From Isoetes taiwanensis (taxonomy: Eukaryota; Streptophyta; Lycopodiopsida; Isoetales; Isoetaceae), in NCBI GenBank assembly GCA_021234155.1, contig JAJEKV010000002.1, forward strand, positions 13,863,428 to 13,927,427: a stretch of DNA of 64,000 bases, given 5' to 3'. This document shows, in pieces, positions 1 to 13,100 of the stretch. The number at the start of each line of letters is the position of its first letter. Within the stretch, counting starts at the first letter, position 1. The position numbers and the translations under genes are program-made. A model generated the notes under the pieces. That model had not been told where the DNA came from. It saw only the letters and a list, made by a program, of their open reading frames with translations, and did not search any database.

Positions 1-2807
1 ACAAATGGGGAAGAGGTCCATACATACCAACAGAGGGGTTAGGTTAGAGAGCCGTATGATGGACAACCACCACGCATGGCCAGAGAGCACAGTCTTCTTT
101 GCTGTTAGCGGCGAATGAACCTCCGGTCCTATATATGTGCCACCAATCCATCAGATGAGCATTACCTCTCCTTCCGCCTTAGCTTAGGGGGAAGCACCAG
201 TGCGAGCAGGTGTGGACGAAGCAAGGCCAAAAACCCAACTCCACACGTCCACAGAGGGTGAGACAGGGCCTGTAGCTTTTTTTTGAAGATAAGGTAGCGA
301 ATTGTAATTATTAAAAGATGAAATACATCCTATTAGTCATCCGTATAGCCTTCCTAGTAGCTTTAGCATATTCACGTATCAATTTCACATCATCAAAAAC
401 TGAGGTGGCTAATTTTATGCTATTAGATCTGGCCTTTTTAGGCCAGGGAAATTAGAAAAGCCAAGGAAATAGATGACGGAGATGAGAAGAAACACATCTC
501 AATCGACATCTTTCTTTGCAACTCTTCACCATTTCAGGAGACGGCTATGACCTTAATTAAAAACTCACATGCTTTTGCAGAACGATTTGCCATTTAGAGT
601 TTGCTTGCGATTTGCATTTTGGTCAAAGCTCTGGAAATTTATTTATGCTTTCCAATTGTTATTTACTTGGTTGTAGAAGCAATTTTTATTCCGCAAGGCA
701 CTTTACAACAAATTGGATCCATGGTTCTTCATGCATTTCTTTTCTACCTTATGCACTGCGAACCAAATGAGGTAGATTCGGCCATTCCAGATAGGCATCT
801 CTATTTCTTTTTAATGGTTATGATAAGTTCCATTAGTGATGTGATGCCAGAAATCTCTGCTTCTTCTACTTTATGATAAGTTTGATGCCAGAAATCTCTG
901 CTTCTTCAAAGATAAGCATGTTTTCATAGTCGTTGTTGGTCTATGCACAAAAAAAAAAAACCTTCAAGTCTATCTGATCCTAAGACCTTAGACTTTCTAT
1001 CATGATTTTGACCTTTGCAAGAACAAAAACATGATACAATTTGCAGCCCTAAGTACAATCAGGTGCCAATGTACTTAGGCCAAAGATATGGTTGCCAAAA
1101 CTAAAACTCATTATATTCTATCATCAATCTGCTACATGTTTATGCAAATGCCTTTTTGTATGTAAATCCATAAATGACTGCAGAAAGCAAGATATTGCAT
1201 TCATCTTATTCAAGATATGCCAGATCTGATGTTGGGTGTTTCACCAGCTATTTGGTATCAGTACCCATCCATAGAGCTTTTAGAAATACATTTCTGATAA
1301 GTTAATACGATAGGAAGGACCATAAGAATCTGTTGCAAAGATGCGCAGAATTATATTTTCTAGGATTTATAAACCACAATGCTCATATTTTTTCACTTTA
1401 TGGAAAAGAGCAAAGGAACAGTTTACACGTGCTCATGAACCAAACTGCTTGTAAATAAGAACACCAGCAATATTCAACATGATTCAACTCACAAGAGTAA
1501 CGAGAATAGAAGACCTAAACTCACAAGAGTAGTTGGAATAGAAAACCAGCAAATGGAACACACTTACTTGAATTTTGTTGCAAACTTTTAAGTGTCTAAA
1601 TTTTTTTGAAATGACACTATAACGGAGAGTAAGAAGCCATTGTCTTTAATCAGATATATCAATGTATTTGAGTCACTTCATCTTTCATCTTGATGTACAA
1701 CATTCCACTCCTCCTTTGGCAAGGCAAGATCCCCAGAGTCTTATGAAATCATAGCTCCGTGTATTCACCATTCTGCTAGTACTAGAAAAAACTGCAAATG
1801 ACAAAAAACCACAAGGAGAGGAGAGAACTGGTACCTGCAGCCAATCAATACATCATTAGCCTGATAAGGGTAAAGATGCAAGGGCCAAAAGGTACAATGG
1901 TGTCTCTCGGCATTTAGCCTTTTACACCTTGTAACCTTTTGCCATCAGTTAGTCCTAATCCTAAAAGAATGATAAATGTCCATCATATAAGAGCCCTATG
2001 GCAGTTACTAAAATTCATCAAATAGTGTTTGAAATGGCAAAATATATCAGAGTGTTATTTCTCATATTGGAATACAAAGCAAATAAAGTCAATCATACTT
2101 AATGATCATCATCCAAACCATCTATCCAAAGCATAAGAAATTTGTCTGCAAACCTGGTTTGGAGCTCTTTGCTTCATTATTTGAGTAAAGAATAATTCTG
2201 GTAGAGCCTGAGATCTACTCTTATTGTGCACCACATCAAATAATATATGGATAGACCTCGGTCTTATTGTGCACCACAGCAAATAGATAATGAAGAATCA
2301 TTGAACCCTTTTGTTCAGCAGCTAGAAAATGAGCATCGTACTCCACATATTTTTGGATCTTGCTCAACGGTGAAATCCATTTGCAGAGATCTGGTCATAG
2401 TATGCAAAGCAACTAATAATGGATGAAGAATCGTTGAACACTTGTTCAGCAACTGGAAATTAAGCAGAGTACTCGAGTTGGAAAGCTTGATCAGCAAAGA
2501 AATCCATTTGCAGATGGATTATAGCTTAAAACTTAATGCATTACACTTCTAAAATAGAGATTGAATCAGAAGCAACGCCGCCCTGAAAACATTTTGCACC
2601 AGAAATCTTGCATGAAACTTGCATTCGGCTGCAGCCATAACAAGCTTTAGGTTTCGAAACCCTACATCTAAAAATATCATATACACTTTGCACGAATATC
2701 TATATTTCTTTCTTTTGCATTTAAATTGCTAAAATTGCATACCTTGCCTTTTGTTTTTTGGTGAGGGCCGATTGGCCTACTAACACAAAAAGCTCCAATT
2801 CTTGCGT
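1..2807. other. AT-rich non-genic stretch
   Basis: I see no supportable gene here. Open frames are short and unlike known proteins. There are short A-tracts (about 949-961) and two similar segments near 2255-2420 (sharing a TTGTGCACCACA-type and a GAAGAATCATTGAAC-type motif), which suggest an old local duplication. Confidence 0.5.
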
Positions 2808-3041
2808 CTGGGCGTTTGGTCTAGTGGTAACACACTAGTTCCTTAGCAATGTGGTCTCGAGTTCGAGACCGTCCAGAATCGCACTCGGTACTGTTGGGGG
2901 TCAAATCCCAACAGACGCAATGTAAGGTGGTTGGGGGCAGGGCCCAACCGAGCAATGTATTGTGGTGTGTGGTTACATGTCCAGTTGGATGCTGCCTAGT
3001 GGCGTGACGTTAAAACTACTATCTACTATCTAGCTATTAAC
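2808..3041 (+). mobile_element. tRNA-derived SINE
   Basis: The head looks like a tRNA: an A-box-like TTTGGTCTAGTGG at 2815-2827 and a B-box-like AGTTCGAGACC at 2860-2870, spaced as in a pol III internal promoter. An unrelated body follows, and the tail (about 3000-3041) has GTGACGTTAAAACTACTATC followed by CTAT-type repeats. The same tail recurs in the intron SINE at 36636-37174. It cannot be a tRNA gene because no acceptor stem closes. I could not identify a target-site duplication. Confidence 0.65.
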
Positions 3042-3671
3042 ATCTCGTGACATTCATACGAAAAAGTTTGGGATTGTACCATGTAAAGTTGAAAGACAAC
3101 ATAAAATTTTGCATGCAAGACAAACTTGCTAGGTTTAGACAAGTGGCGCACATGCTTTCAATAGAGAAACCCAAGTGCATGAAAGCCCCTTTGCGTAAAA
3201 TGAAATTTCCAAATGTAAGGACATATAATTCAAGAACAATATTGCATACCTTTGCATTTTCTAAGATCGTCACATAGCATTTCATATTTCTAATTTTTGC
3301 ATCCAGAATATTGATTGGCATGATGCCCCTTTCGCCAACATTGTTCAAATTACTCCATTGAATCACCATAGAAAGGTCAAATAGTGTAGTAAGTTTCACA
3401 TACCTTACTTTTTGTTTATTGTCAGGCCATGCCTATTAGAATAGCGAGTTAGCTCCAAGTCCAGGTTTTCACAATAAAATAGGTAGCACCTTGCCTTGTA
3501 GTAAGGCATTTGCTATTCTAATAACTGGTTATTTTGAATACGATTCCATGTATGAAATACTGTGGGATTCTATTATGTAAAGCTGGAACATAGTAAAGAA
3601 AGTTAATTGTAATAACAAGTGTGCAAGTCAAATATGCCCATGTATCAAGTGTAAAATGCATTCACATTATT

Positions 3672-3781
<110 letters not shown>

Positions 3782-5745
3782 CCTTCTAAACGACTACTAG
3801 AACAATCTATTACCTGTCTTAAAAACAGATCAATTAGCAGCCCTATTCATAGGCAGGTAAAACCTATGTCTAGGCCAAAGACATGGTACAATTGTCCATT
3901 CTCAAAGTAGTCCTATAACATTTAATATTTTTTCAGATGCCTATAACCTCATATGCTAATTGAATCTCCATGGTATTAAGTCCAGTTTCAATAGTTCCAT
4001 CCAAAGATTTTTTATGATGTGTATTTACCATATGTTACAGTCTTATTAAACTCCATCCAAACCTTATTGGCCAAGTCCTTCAACAGCATGTTACTTTATT
4101 AATCCTATAGATGGTCATTTCACTTCCCATTTTTACTTTTAGGTGTTTAATTTCTTATTGTCTTAAAGCTCTAAAGCCAGATCTATCATTATTTTTCGTA
4201 TATCCTAAAATAAGCTATATATCTGGTAATCTGTAAACCTTGCACCACCTGAAGTCAACCTCATGCTTATACTTCCTATATTTACTAGATTTCTCTAATG
4301 CTTAAAGCTGCTAAGGCCCAATATATCCTCTATAATACTGAAGTAGACTTTTAAAAAAAGCATAATAGAACCACTATAATCCTTCTATTACAGCAAACTG
4401 CATCTGTCTGATATTTTGATTTAAATCATTTTTGTTCCAAATGAAATCTCCTAATCTTAAGGATTCAGAATATTACCCAGCCTGAGGCATAATACAAGGT
4501 TTATACAAGCTTATTATGAAAACTCCATGAAATATTTCTGCTCCATTACTTGGAATCACATAGATCTCAAACATCTCTTATGAAAATATAAATCAAAGAG
4601 CAAGGAAACCTATTACCTGCATCCACAGACAAAAAACAAGCATTAATATGGTTGTATTGTAAGGGATAGCAGGTGTCATGGGTTTCCTTGAGGTTATCCC
4701 ATTTCACCCTCCTTATATTTTTGCAAAACAACACCAAATAAATTCATTAGCTTCCAAGCAATATAAACTACATAACCATTTAGTAGTTGTTCTCATAGAT
4801 AGCTTGGAAACCTATCAAATCATGTTAGATTTCCTAGTTTCCTATTTTCCTTATTAGCAATAATGTCTTTCTTTCACATGCATCATCAAAGGCCTACTCT
4901 AAGCTTGAAATATATCAGCAAGTACCAAATTAATCCCATGATTATATACTATTTCTATCAAACCTTTATGAATCGAGTAGTGTTTTTGGGCTTCTCCACC
5001 ATGGTCTCTCAGATCTGCAAGCTTCCTGGTTATTGTAAGTGATTTCGCAAGCATCTTCACTGTTGCCAGCCATATTCTCTATACCCATGCTCTGCACTTC
5101 ATCTTCATTGTTGAATTTTGGTATTACTGCCTCTGTATTCACTTGTTGCAATTGTCACTGCTTTTTCCTTTTTTCATATCATGGTATGCTTTCAACGCTG
5201 GGTCTCTCACAGATTTGTGATAATGGTAGATCTTTTTGCTAGAACTATCACTTTGCTTTTCTTCAGCAATCCTTTTGCGTGTGGCATAGTTCAGATCTTC
5301 TTTCTTTCTTGCCATGCCTAAGACAAGGGTCTTAAGCATTGGCCGTAGCCTGCTATTACTATAAATAGTAGGGCATTTTCGTCTTGTATAGTATTTATAG
5401 ATCCTAGATCTTATATCCTTAACACCGACAGTCCCACAAGGTTATGTGTCATACCTAAGTTTCCATTTGGAACTGGTCGAGTGGTCTACCTGAGATGGCC
5501 TGTCCCCATGCATGTCGCCTTATGATTGTAACTAACCGCACTTTCCAGTAGTGATCTTTTGCCCTAAAACTTTTCTAGTCTTGTTTTTCCTGCATTTTCA
5601 TTAGTATTTCCACGTCAACTATTTCCATGTACATATTCCTAGGTTTTTCTCTTGTGTCCCTTGTTATAACAAATGTCAAATGTCCTCATTGTGATCATGT
5701 TTCTTTTTTTGCATAGACACTAGTAAACAACATATTTTCTTTAAT

Positions 5746-5776
5746 AAAAAACCCCCCCCCCCCCCCCTTTTTTTTT
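5746..5776. repeat. A6-C16-T9 homopolymer run
   Basis: Three adjoining homopolymers: six A, sixteen C and nine T. The C-tract length is likely to be unreliable in any sequencing technology. Confidence 0.9.
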
Positions 5777-5944
5777 GTAACAACAAGGAGCATAGGGCCT
5801 TGTTTCACCAAGGCCCTACCCCACCTATCTTGTTCTACCTTTCTGTAGAAAGTTTATACGTTGCAAAACCTTCTCTTAAATCATTCTTTTGAAACATCTT
5901 ATCATGTCACTCATCCTGTATAAGATTCCAGGAAACTCTTTTCC

Positions 5945-7600
5945 TTAGAGTACATTTAGAACCATATGAGTAGTCTTATTTCTCCCAAACCCATTATTTG
6001 CAAATGCCTCAACAAGCTCATGAACACTAAATGCTGCAGACAAAGCATCCGAATGAACATACACGTAAGGTGCAATTTGTGAGATAATGACTTTACACGC
6101 CTGCCCATAAGGTCTAAAATTGTCCGTTCTTATGAATTTGTTTACTTTGAATGGTAGTTTGCTCCTTTTATCAAATCCGTTCATTTTAAAAATACCTCTC
6201 TTATGGGCAGTTACATTGAAAGATAAGTTCAGAAAATTACACTTCACTCCAATTTGGATATCACTGTTATCTATGAATTGATATTTTGTTTCATCCCTAA
6301 TGTTCAAAACAGCATCCTTTGCTAAGAACTCCATGCTTCAGACCTATAGATGTCTGCATATCTGTTATTGTGTGTTGGGTTTAGTATGAATTTCAATTCA
6401 TACCAGGCCAAGTATAAGTTGCACAACGCTGGGCTACAGATAAAACCCATTGGAATCCCTTTGACCTATTTCCAAATTTCTCTTCCCATCTGTAAAAACA
6501 GTTACTTAGTAGCCAAGCACTCATTTCCTTAAATTGTGGCTTCGTAATCCATTTCCAGGTGACATTCTCTTTGTCTTTAGAAGACTTCACCCATTTAATT
6601 ATGTAACATCATTCCTTGTTTTCAAAGAATGTATGTTCCTCCATCTGAAACTGCCATATCATGTCAGCAATTTCATTGATTATTTCTATTATTCCCTCAT
6701 CTCCAAAGATTGGTGTATTTTCGTAGCATTTCATTATGTCCGGCATAGACATTATGGATTCTATGTGGTAAGTTTAGAACCACATCGTATGCAGAATCTA
6801 TTATCCAACAAGCATTTATCTTTCTTGGTTTCCAAAAGTTGTACTTGGCAGTCATTTTGAAGCACACCTTAGGCCATATTTCTAACAATTGTACAAAATA
6901 CCTGTTATGATGCTGGCAATTTCTGTGAATATAGTATTGTGTGCGTTTGTCAGCCATCTATATTCCCCTTTATGCACCTTGTACGTGGCCATTAGATAAG
7001 ACAGTTTCCTGTTGTGTATCTGTACATCCCTGAGAAAATTTTGTATGTCCTGCACACATTTTTTTTTTCACTTCATCAGGTATATTGTCTACTTTTTGAA
7101 AGTCAGCACTGGCTAATCTAAGTTTTGCCATTTGGACTATGTGTCTTGGGCATATAAAGACTGCATTATTGGTTGCTTTGTCAAGACCAGCCACGTACAG
7201 ATTCTTGTTCAACCATTCAATATTTTTTTGTACTTCTTTGTCCTCTCATAAGAACCTCTTTTATAGGAGTGCATTCTTGAGGTCCACTACCTCTGCATGA
7301 GCTAGTTTTTGCAACATCAGACAAATATTCTCAATGTCTCCTTCTGTGAGATCCAATAGTTCATATTTGTGCACTAAGAAGAATTGCTTGCATAGCTTAC
7401 TAAATTCTTCCATAAATTCTTGGACACTCAGAGCATTATCAGGAATATGGTTTAGGCCACATTCCATTGCCTTTTTTAGCTTTGTGGAGTGAATAATATC
7501 CAAGTTTGTGGTCAATGAGTTTTCCCACATTTGGGTTCGAACAGAGGCATTTGTTAACCCCTTCATCAGCAAATACCATGGAATGGTTTATAAACCTTGT
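5945..7600 (-). mobile_element. Penelope-like retroelement remnant (reverse transcriptase)
   Basis: Consecutive minus-strand frames read as one decayed reverse transcriptase. From N to C: a segment with GLNHIPDNALSVQEF (about 7440), in the place of the GLNHIP-type motif of Penelope-like elements; LNKNLYVAGLDKATNNAVF (about 7190); GIPMGFICSPALCNLYL (about 6460-6410), the palm motif; then NRYADIYR where the YxDD catalytic box is expected, with the second Asp missing; then a distal thumb-like part with KLPFKV and SQIAPYVYVHSDAL (5945-6334). The first three blocks (7572-7261, 7212-6970, 6957-6697) share one frame separated by stops, and the later ones are frameshifted. I see no GIY-YIG endonuclease. 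Reverse transcriptase identity is firm; assignment to Penelope-like rather than another group rests on remembered motifs. Confidence 0.65.
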
Positions 7601-8155
7601 TCCTGATTTGTTCTATGTCTCTCCAAGCAAAGATTATTTTTTCAACTATTTCTGTTGCTTTCTTGGAATATTTCGAACATCACATTGCTGAAAATACCTC
7701 TTTTGTCAAATCCATTGAGTGCTTTTGAGAGAAAAGTCATGTGTATAACTCTGGTTTCTTGTCTCTCTCCTTGCTTGTCAAATGTTTCTTCTTATTGACA
7801 TCTTTTGTAATGGTCCTGGTCTTCATGGTTTCCACGTACATTAATAATATGTATTAGGAATGTTCATACTTATTGTATTAATAGTGAGGTTCAATGAACC
7901 AGGCCACATGGCACTAGAGAAAAAGTATTGTCATATATATTGGTATTTTTCATAAAATGAGCCTTTTCCTAAGGGAATTGGTTGCTTTATTTCAAATATA
8001 AGCCGACAACAGAAATTGTGTTCCTACTGTGAATCCTCCACATATTCCATCTTCATTGGAGTACCGTCTTCTAATGATGTGACTATCTGCCGGTGTAAAT
8101 CAACTCTCATTGGATTTTCCTAAGGCTGACATAGATAGTCTGAACTTATGTGCTA
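7601..8155. other. No gene seen
   Basis: AT-rich. It may include the undetected 5' part of the Penelope-like element, but I see no motif. Confidence 0.4.
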
Positions 8156-8244
8156 GGGAACCGCCTGGTTGGAGGGGTTTCTGGCGGGAAACAGGCAGCG
8201 GCGCGCCGTTTCCTGCCGGAAACCCCGAGAACTAGGCGGCTCCC
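8156..8244. repeat. 89-bp imperfect foldback hairpin
   Basis: Two arms of about 41 bases pair around a GC-rich centre (GCGGCGCG). Each arm carries the CCGCCT and GGGGTTTC blocks, or their complements. It lies directly against the inverted repeat that begins at 8245. Confidence 0.8.
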
Positions 8245-9260
8245 TCACGTAAGCCACCGGAAAGCGAAATTCCGGTGATGAGGCAGAAAATAATATTTTT
8301 TTCCCAGCTTTTCTTTTTCTTTCTCTTTCTTGCTGCGTCCGTCTATGGCGAAGCTCCGGAGCTTCGCCCATGGCGCTCTCCATGCTCGTCGAAGCGCTTG
8401 AGTTCTTGGCGAGTTTTTGGAGGTCTTGATAGTTGAGGCTACATGTCTGGCGACTTTCCTTTTGAAATGAAGCAGTTCTGGAGCTCAATGATGTATATTT
8501 TCTTATTTGTCGAGTTCATTCCCTGTGTAGGGGTCCTAATACCGTCGTTCCTTGAAATGGAGAAACTTCTAATGATTTTTTTGATGTTTTACAGGTTCTT
8601 GAGTGGCAGTATAGCATCATTCTTTCCCTTGGAATAGATATGCATTTATGCCATATAAGGAGACTTGCCTTTTGAGGAAGAACGCCCAGAAAAGATCAGC
8701 CATGCAGATTTTGTGCTTCCTTAACTATTCTTGCAGAGATGGGCGGCGTTTGCTCTGCAGCTTCTTATTCCATTCAATGGAAGATCCAACTTCACATGCT
8801 CTTGTTCCCTTGCATCTTGTTTTTTCCTCCAGTGGCAGAGGACACAAATATCAGAAAGCTATGAGGCTGTAGTTACATACGAAAATGTATTTTCAAAGCC
8901 TCTTACTCAATAGATCACTGTAACCATTTGCCAGAGGCAAATATTCCTATAGTCAGGCTGTAGTAAATGTATGTTTGAAGCTTTTTACTTAAAATTATAC
9001 AAATATTTTTTCTGGGTTAGTGTTTGATTATTTGAATCAGTAAATATCAGTCATCTGTGATGTGATTTGAAATGGAGGGGATCTTTTTTGTCAGTTTATG
9101 ATATGAACTCAATTTAATTGAAGGTGTGGCGGTGCTGTAATTTAATTGAAGTTGTGGCGGTGCTGTAAGCGGCGTCGCCAAAAACCACCAGGGCAAAAAA
9201 TACCTATTTTAAACAAACATGAAAAAAGCGAGGAATTTCGCTTTCCAGTGGTTTACGTGA
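8245..9260. mobile_element. Candidate terminal-inverted-repeat element, about 1.0 kb
   Basis: The 29 bases at 8245-8273 (TCACGTAAGCCACC...) are repeated in inverse complement at 9232-9260 (...GTGGTTTACGTGA) with about two mismatches. The interior has no recognisable transposase, so it would be non-autonomous. A 27-30-bp direct duplication (GTGGCGGTGCTGTAA) sits near 9125-9170. I could not confirm a target-site duplication, so the true ends may include the outer hairpins. Confidence 0.5.
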
Positions 9261-9277
9261 TGAGGATGAGGATATCC

Positions 9278-9393
9278 TGATATTGTATAAGGGTAGCACA
9301 ATTGGGACTGGATTCCCGGTTTGGCAGCGACCGGCGTAGCCGGGAGCTGCAAACCGGGAATCCAGGACCAATTGTGCTACCCTTACAATATCA
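9278..9393. repeat. 116-bp foldback hairpin
   Basis: Arms of about 50 bases run from TGATATTGTATAAGGGTAGC to its near complement ending ACAATATCA. The small loop CCGGCGTAGCCGG is itself self-complementary. It could form a cruciform or a hairpin RNA if transcribed. Confidence 0.85.
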
Positions 9394-9567
9394 CAGTTGG
9401 GGAGCGCAAGATCCGGTTACTATGATCAAAATTTGCCATGATTTCTTATCTGTGCAGCCGGTGCTGAAGCATGAAGAATGGAAATAGGATTTTTTGAAAT
9501 CGGCAGGGGCGACGTGGATGCCTGAGAATGCACCACCGGAAATAGCAGCGACCCAACTGTGATATTG
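9386..9567. mobile_element. MITE-like element with 16-bp perfect inverted repeats
   Basis: CAATATCACAGTTGGG at 9386-9401 is exactly complementary to 9552-9567. The left repeat overlaps the end of the preceding hairpin, so the two structures share sequence and may be parts of one composite foldback. The 150-bp interior has no recognised coding content. Confidence 0.5.
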
Positions 9568-10144
9568 TTGGGGCGTTAATGGTTGGGGCATTACTAATAT
9601 CCATAAAGCTAAGTTCATTAGGCACTTTAATGGTTGTATACCATTCAGATAAAGTGAGCAACTGACATATGGGGGGAGCCATCATCGACTGCAGCCACGA
9701 ACCAAAAGCTGCCGGATTTGCTGTTTAGGTTCGAAAAGTTTAGTGCTATGGAGGTGTGCTTGCGTTCCCTCTCTTCTTTCGGTGATAAAGACTGAAGAAA
9801 GGTACTTAGGGCTTGTCGAATATGAATTTTTGCATGTGTTTTTCGAAGTCGGAATTTTTGCATGCATTTTTTGCCTTATAACATGGTTTTTCTTTCGGTG
9901 CTGTACATGGTCGTGACTGCATGCAGTATGAATCGTTGGCCATGTTACTCAAAATCCCCCAGGCAGTTTCTACCTAGAAATGCTCGACCTGAAAACCAGG
10001 GTGCAAGGGTTCCATCGCCAAAAGCCAGGTTAAAAGGGCGGCATTTTTTGGAACTAGAATTTACTCAACATAACAGAACTGTTGTCCTGACAAACAAGAT
10101 TAACAATTAAATACATGCACAGCTTCAAAGCCCACCATGCCATA
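9568..10144. other. 3' flank of the KAPA synthase gene
   Basis: No gene seen. The part next to 10145 must hold the 3' untranslated region and poly(A) site of the minus-strand gene, but I cannot place the site. Confidence 0.4.
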
Positions 10145-13100
10145 TCAAAGTTTTGAACGATTAATGATTGCACCATCTGACTCTACTCTATCCTGTGATG
10201 ATACATGGTATATGCCAATCGAGGGAAGCCATCCATGAAAAATAGTGGATGGAGTCTTCAAGTGTATAGATTGTTCATGCAACCATGAGGAGAGAGCCGA
10301 TACAAGTGCCGTCACATCAGCAGTTGTGTGTGAAGCAGAAAGTGTAATGCGCAATCTACAAGCCACAACATGATCACATTTTAAACAAGTTCAAAAGATT
10401 CTCCACAGCAGAGGCACTTGTACCTGGATGAATTAACAGGAACTGATGGAGGCCTGATTGCAGTAGCATGGAACCCTGCCTCAAGCAAATACCTGCAAGA
10501 ACAAATTACTCAGGAATCTGTTTGAGTTAGGATAGCAGCCAAGTTACCTACCAAACAATTAATAAACAGAGAAAAGAGTATCATCATAGTAAATAGTTAC
10601 CTGCTTGCAGCAAGAGTATGTTCCGCTCCTCCAATTATAACTGGAACAATGGGACTTGTATAATGTATACCTAGCATATTAGAAAACTCCCTTACTCTTT
10701 GCCATACATTCTGCTGCCTCCATTTCTCATCGCGAGCAACCAGAAGCGCAGCTGCCATGTCAGAGAATAAAATGCGTATCAGGATATATAATAACAATAC
10801 TAAAATCCGTCCACGGTAACACCTCTCTAAAGCCAAAAGCTTGGTTGGTCCATCACTTGTCTCCTTGCAGTGGTTGAGCCTATGCTGGCCAAGTAATCTT
10901 CTCCCTATTGTCATAACCCTCTCCTAATAGATATTGCAGCTCTAAACTAGAGAGTATTTTTATCAATCTCCTCAATCACAAATATCCATTTCCTAGAGTT
11001 GCCCCATGACGAAAAGCCGTGCAGCCTAAAAAGAATGTTTGCATCTCTAAGATTATTCATACATGAGATAACACAAACTAAACATGCGATGAAACGAGAG
11101 ACAAATATATTCTTGTTTTACAAAGATTTGAGTTCATCAACTGTGAAATTTGAAAATACAGTTCATTTGAATGTGGGAGTTTAAGGATTACAACAATGAC
11201 ATGAGTAAACATAAAGAATTGAAACGAGTGCCAAATGTATTCTTGTTTTACAAGGATTGAGTTCATCATCTTTAAAATTTGAAAATACAGTTCATTTAAA
11301 TGTGGGAGTTTAAGGATTACAACAATGACATGAGTAAACATAAAGAATTGAAACTAATGCTTGTCATATTTAGCAGAAAAGTTGTGTACATACCATGTGC
11401 AGCTGCCACCATGGGCACAGACAGGGCAGTAGAAAATATAAAAGAACGGGCTCTCGATTGAATGAGTTGCTTCCATCTTCGGCTGCATAGAATTGGAATC
11501 TGTTTAATTATCCATTGATAAATAACTGAAGTATATTCCAAATATTTATTCACATATTCATCACAAGAGGAAAACAGGGCCTTCTTTTCTGCCACCCGTT
11601 TTAGTAAAGTCAGAAATGGAAAACTAACATGATTAGCATATGCATCACAACTTTAATGATGCAAGAACAAAGTGGAAATCTATGAAGCTTTTTGTATGTA
11701 TTGCATGCCAAAGGCATTTTGTTTCTAATCATCTCATGGAAATCGAAAATGTATCAACACAATATTGTGACCCATCAAACAGGAACTCAATGAAACGAAA
11801 CAGCAAAATTTTATAGACCACCTGCTTGCAATGTATCCACCTTGACAACCAAATGCTTTGCTAAGCGTTCCCACACAGATGTCGGGCTCGATACCGAATG
11901 CCTCTGCTACACCTCCACCTTGTTCTCCACATACTAAGGTCCCATGGGCCTGCAATTCGTAACCTCAAGTTTTATTGAAAATAGCATGTAAAGAAAGTAT
12001 GGTCCCCTAAAAAGGGGAACGAGAAAAAAAGGCAGCATACTCAATCAGATTTAAGTAGTCATACATCATCAAGGACCAGAAGAAATCTATACTTCTTGCG
12101 AAGAGCATCCAACTCTGCCAAAAGGGCAAAGTCACCATCCATGCTAAACAAGCTGCATGTGCAGTTCTTAGTGTCAATGTTAATGATGAACTAACTTTGA
12201 ACTGTATGATTTTGCACTGACCTGTCCGACAGAACAGCCTTTCTTTTAGAGCTGCAGCTTAACCTGCAATTCATGGTGCATGGTGAGATATTTATTGAGT
12301 GTAACAACAAACAAAGCAAGATCGTATCCTAAGAACATTACTCACAAAAGCTCCTCCAAATGTGACATATCATTGTGTCTGTATATGTAAACGTCCACAT
12401 TATTTTGACGTTGTGCTAGACGAATCCCATCAATTATGGATGCATGATTCAAGGAATCTGAAAATATTGAAAGCTTATCAACATGAGCAGGGCTGGAACT
12501 CTTTTGAGCTATATCACCAGCAAGTGTTGTTATTACTGCTAGATTTGCAGCAAAACCAGTTGGACACAATAAGCAATCCTGCAGTTCAAAAATGGACAGT
12601 CAGGATGATAGAAAAAACTGCATATAAATCCTTGGAGAAGCTTTGATTTATCACCTCTGTCTTCTTCAAATCAGCTAAAGCAGACTCAAGTAGCCGGTGG
12701 TAATGCGTATATCCGCAAATAAGTGCTGAACCGCGAGGTCCCATTCCAAACTCTAGAGCAGCCTGACTTGTCCAGTAAAGTCTCCAGTTAGTTCCTGAAA
12801 CCATGTGATTTCAACAATGAGGAATACTTGTAGCTCAGAAGTAGAAATGCATGTCTTTGATATGAACCTTTGCTGCAGCTCTTCGAACTGACGGGTGTCC
12901 AGAAAGTCCAAGATAATCATTCCCAGAAAATAAAGTCAATTTACGAGGACGTCCTGAAGAGAGTCCTGACAAGTGATCTAAGACCTCATCTAGACTGCAA
13001 ACCTCATCCCCTGAACGATTTCATGATTTAGCAAATTTACTATCAAAATTTATATTCTATACATACCAGAGACAAATCTCAAAAGGGTCGTCTAATGCAA

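Noticed and set aside
2811-2882. tRNA gene
   Set aside because: A and B boxes are present but no closed acceptor or anticodon stem, so a SINE head fits better.
6534-6860. 108-residue plus-strand open frame
   Set aside because: It is the complement of the Penelope-like reverse transcriptase frames.
8153-8488. 111-residue minus-strand open frame
   Set aside because: Its C-terminal part is the 89-bp hairpin and the rest has no recognised similarity; it is probably fortuitous.
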